Of a stretch of DNA of 6,616 nucleotides, positions 5,987 to 6,616 are shown in pieces (position 1 is the first letter of the stretch; every line of letters begins with the position of its first letter). A model generated the notes under the pieces. It was not told the origin of the DNA and searched no databases. It saw only the letters and a list, made by a program, of their open reading frames with translations. This DNA comes from JAEXNA01 sp050486105 (GTDB lineage: Bacteria > Vulcanimicrobiota > Xenobia > Xenobiales > JADMJV01), in NCBI GenBank assembly GCA_050486105.1, contig JBJHCR010000341.1, positions 1 to 6,616 of the forward strand, written 5' to 3'. The position numbers and the translations under genes are program-made.

Positions 5987-6260
5987 CCCCGATGTGACTG
6001 GCGGGGCTGCAGAAAATCGTAGCCGACTGGGCTGATCTATCGGACTTCGTCACTCCTACGACTTTGGGCCCCGGTGCTCCGAGAAAACGGTCCTAAATGT
6101 GTGCTTTGGCAGTCCCTTCCCCTATGAGCGAGGAGTTGTGAGCCTGAACAAAGGTAAGCTGTCGGCAACGGTGCCCGCCTGACTTCGTCGGGCGCTGTGG
6201 AACTAAAGGGGAGGGAGGTCTGGTCAGACCTGAGGCGCGGTTTTGCAAACGTACGTTCCG
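5987..6260 (+). ncRNA. Candidate structured RNA leader or small RNA upstream of the gene at 6320, class unknown
   Basis: Several stems fit a rightward transcript. First arm: CGGGGC 6002-6007 with GCCCCG 6068-6073, then TCGTAG 6017-6022 with CTACGA 6056-6061, then CCGA 6023-6026 with TCGG 6040-6043. CCCCG 5987-5991 can instead capture CGGGG, giving two exclusive forms. Second arm: TCCCT 6113-6117 and CCCCT 6119-6123 with AGGGGAGGGA 6207-6216, ten pairs with one bulged base. This encloses CGCCTGAC 6176-6183 paired with GTCGGGCG 6187-6194, whose T-G pair is stable only in plus-strand RNA. GACTTCGTC occurs in both arms (6043-6051 and 6181-6189). I compared it by eye with the 6S, RNase P, tmRNA, SRP, cobalamin, TPP, SAM/SAH and glmS patterns I remember and saw no match. 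The pairing is seen in the sequence; that it is a functional RNA is inferred. Confidence 0.35.
6216..6231. promoter_or_regulatory. Palindrome AGGTCTGGTCAGACCT, possible GntR-type operator
   Basis: Seven-base arms AGGTCTG and CAGACCT are perfect inverted copies around GT. Inside sits a second palindrome, GGTCAGACC (6222-6230), close to the TGGTCNGACCA pattern of FadR-subfamily GntR regulators. It lies about 90 bases before the start at 6320. It could equally be the last hairpin of the proposed leader RNA. A further perfect palindrome, AACGTACGTT, lies at 6248-6257. Confidence 0.35.
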
Positions 6261-6307
6261 CAGGAGTTTCGCTTACTCCGAGAAGCCTCCGATATCATCT
6301 CTGAATT

Positions 6308-6312
6308 GAGGA
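6308..6312 (+). promoter_or_regulatory. Ribosome binding site for the gene at 6320
   Basis: GAGGA ends seven bases before ATG 6320-6322, an optimal distance. It fixes the start of the last gene, which is otherwise known only from a fragment. Confidence 0.75.
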
Positions 6313-6319
6313 TAAGACC

Positions 6320-6616
6320 ATGGCCAAGCGTGCTAAGAAGACGACACGTTCCCGGAAGAAGCCTCGGCACCAGAACGGACCATCTATGTCGAAGTCTAGT
6401 CTGTCCGAGTTGCTTCGATTTCTGCGAGAGCACTTTCCAGAAGAATGGGTCACATGGCATCGATCAGGACAAGAAGACCTGGGGGCCTTCGCCTGGTCTT
6501 TGGCTGTGGTTTTGGAAAGCCGACGTGACGGTCGACTGCTGGATCTGGCCGAGCGCATGAGTCGGCTCGGTGGGACATGGCCTGAAGCTCACCTGATGAT
6601 GGCTCAGGGTTATTAC
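6320..6616 (+). CDS. Unknown protein with Lys/Arg-rich N-terminus and helical repeat-like body, truncated by window edge
   Basis: Ninety-nine codons are open from ATG 6320 to the window end, with no stop. The first 20 residues (MAKRAKKTTRSRKKPRHQNG) are strongly basic and probably disordered, as in proteins that touch nucleic acid or ribosomes. From about 26 the chain is helical: SLSELLRFLREHFPEEWVTW, AFAWSLAVVLESRRDGRLLD and LAERMSRLGGTWPEAHLMMA. The last part, with small residues and a WPEAHLMMAQGYY ending, has the feel of a TPR-type helix pair, but one fragment is too little to assign a family. There is no signal peptide or membrane segment, so the protein is likely cytoplasmic. The long structured stretch before it suggests control at the leader level. 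The other plus-strand frame in this region (6243-6560) lacks such a ribosome site and looks like a shadow. Confidence 0.8.
   Translation, partial: MAKRAKKTTRSRKKPRHQNGPSMSKSSLSELLRFLREHFPEEWVTWHRSGQEDLGAFAWSLAVVLESRRDGRLLDLAERMSRLGGTWPEAHLMMAQGYY

Larger units (their letters stand above)
5824..6319. other. Divergent intergenic region of 496 bases with many inverted repeats
   Basis: It separates the secreted-protein gene (leftward) from the gene at 6320 (rightward). Positions 5904-5923 hold a weak TCGGT-CCT-ACCGA stem with TTTTT following on the plus strand, but no plus-strand gene precedes it. TATAAG on the minus strand (5976-5971) could be a -10 box for the leftward gene, without a good -35. 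From about 5987 to 6260 inverted repeats are dense and are described separately. I found no tRNA and no riboswitch I can name. Confidence 0.6.

Noticed and set aside
5990..6300. Known RNA classes (6S, RNase P, tmRNA, SRP, cobalamin, TPP, SAM/SAH, glmS)
   Set aside because: The conserved sequence blocks I remember for each are missing, although structure is present.
6243..6560. Plus-strand open frame of 105 codons
   Set aside because: It runs in another frame across the gene at 6320, which has the proper GAGGA site and a coherent basic/helical protein.

Overview
The window reads as chromosomal DNA of a bacterium with moderately high GC, long intergenic gaps and frequent non-ATG starts (TTG, GTG). 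Nothing in it fixes the phylum. A secreted protein combining propeller-like and HEAT-like segments would suit groups rich in such proteins (Planctomycetes, Myxococcota and similar uncultured lineages), but that is only a guess. I see no transposase, phage gene, CRISPR array, tRNA or rRNA.

Layout. Positions 1-357 (minus strand) hold the N-terminal third of a 3-hydroxyacyl-CoA dehydrogenase, recognised from its NAD-binding GxGxxG fold. A short divergent spacer follows. Next comes a two-gene plus-strand operon (566-2271): a polytopic membrane protein with about ten helices, then a small membrane-anchored protein with an exported His-rich beta domain. The two overlap by the four bases TTGA, and the second has a strong Shine-Dalgarno sequence. 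Positions 2272-2882 form a convergent intergenic region with an 11-nt-spaced direct repeat and a compact hairpin.

The minus strand from 5823 down to 2883 is the centre of interest. Three consecutive open frames there look like pieces of one long secreted protein: a signal peptide with a small two-fold repeat domain, a helical plus propeller-like part, and a HEAT-like alpha-solenoid. The first two pieces share one frame and are separated only by a single TGA at 5430-5428. Sequence after the TGA still reads like the second half of the N-terminal domain. The second and third pieces overlap by 80 nt and need a one-base shift to join. If both interruptions are bridged, the product is 979 residues. 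Ten bases after the TGA is a perfect 9-bp hairpin with loop GUU, at the position and with the loop base expected of a bacterial SECIS element. The options are selenocysteine insertion or other stop read-through, a decaying pseudogene, sequencing errors, or three separate genes with a terminator-like hairpin.

The divergent gap 5824-6319 contains several nested inverted repeats that may be a structured RNA leader, plus a GntR-like palindrome. They lie upstream of a plus-strand gene that starts at 6320 with a good Shine-Dalgarno site and runs off the window end.
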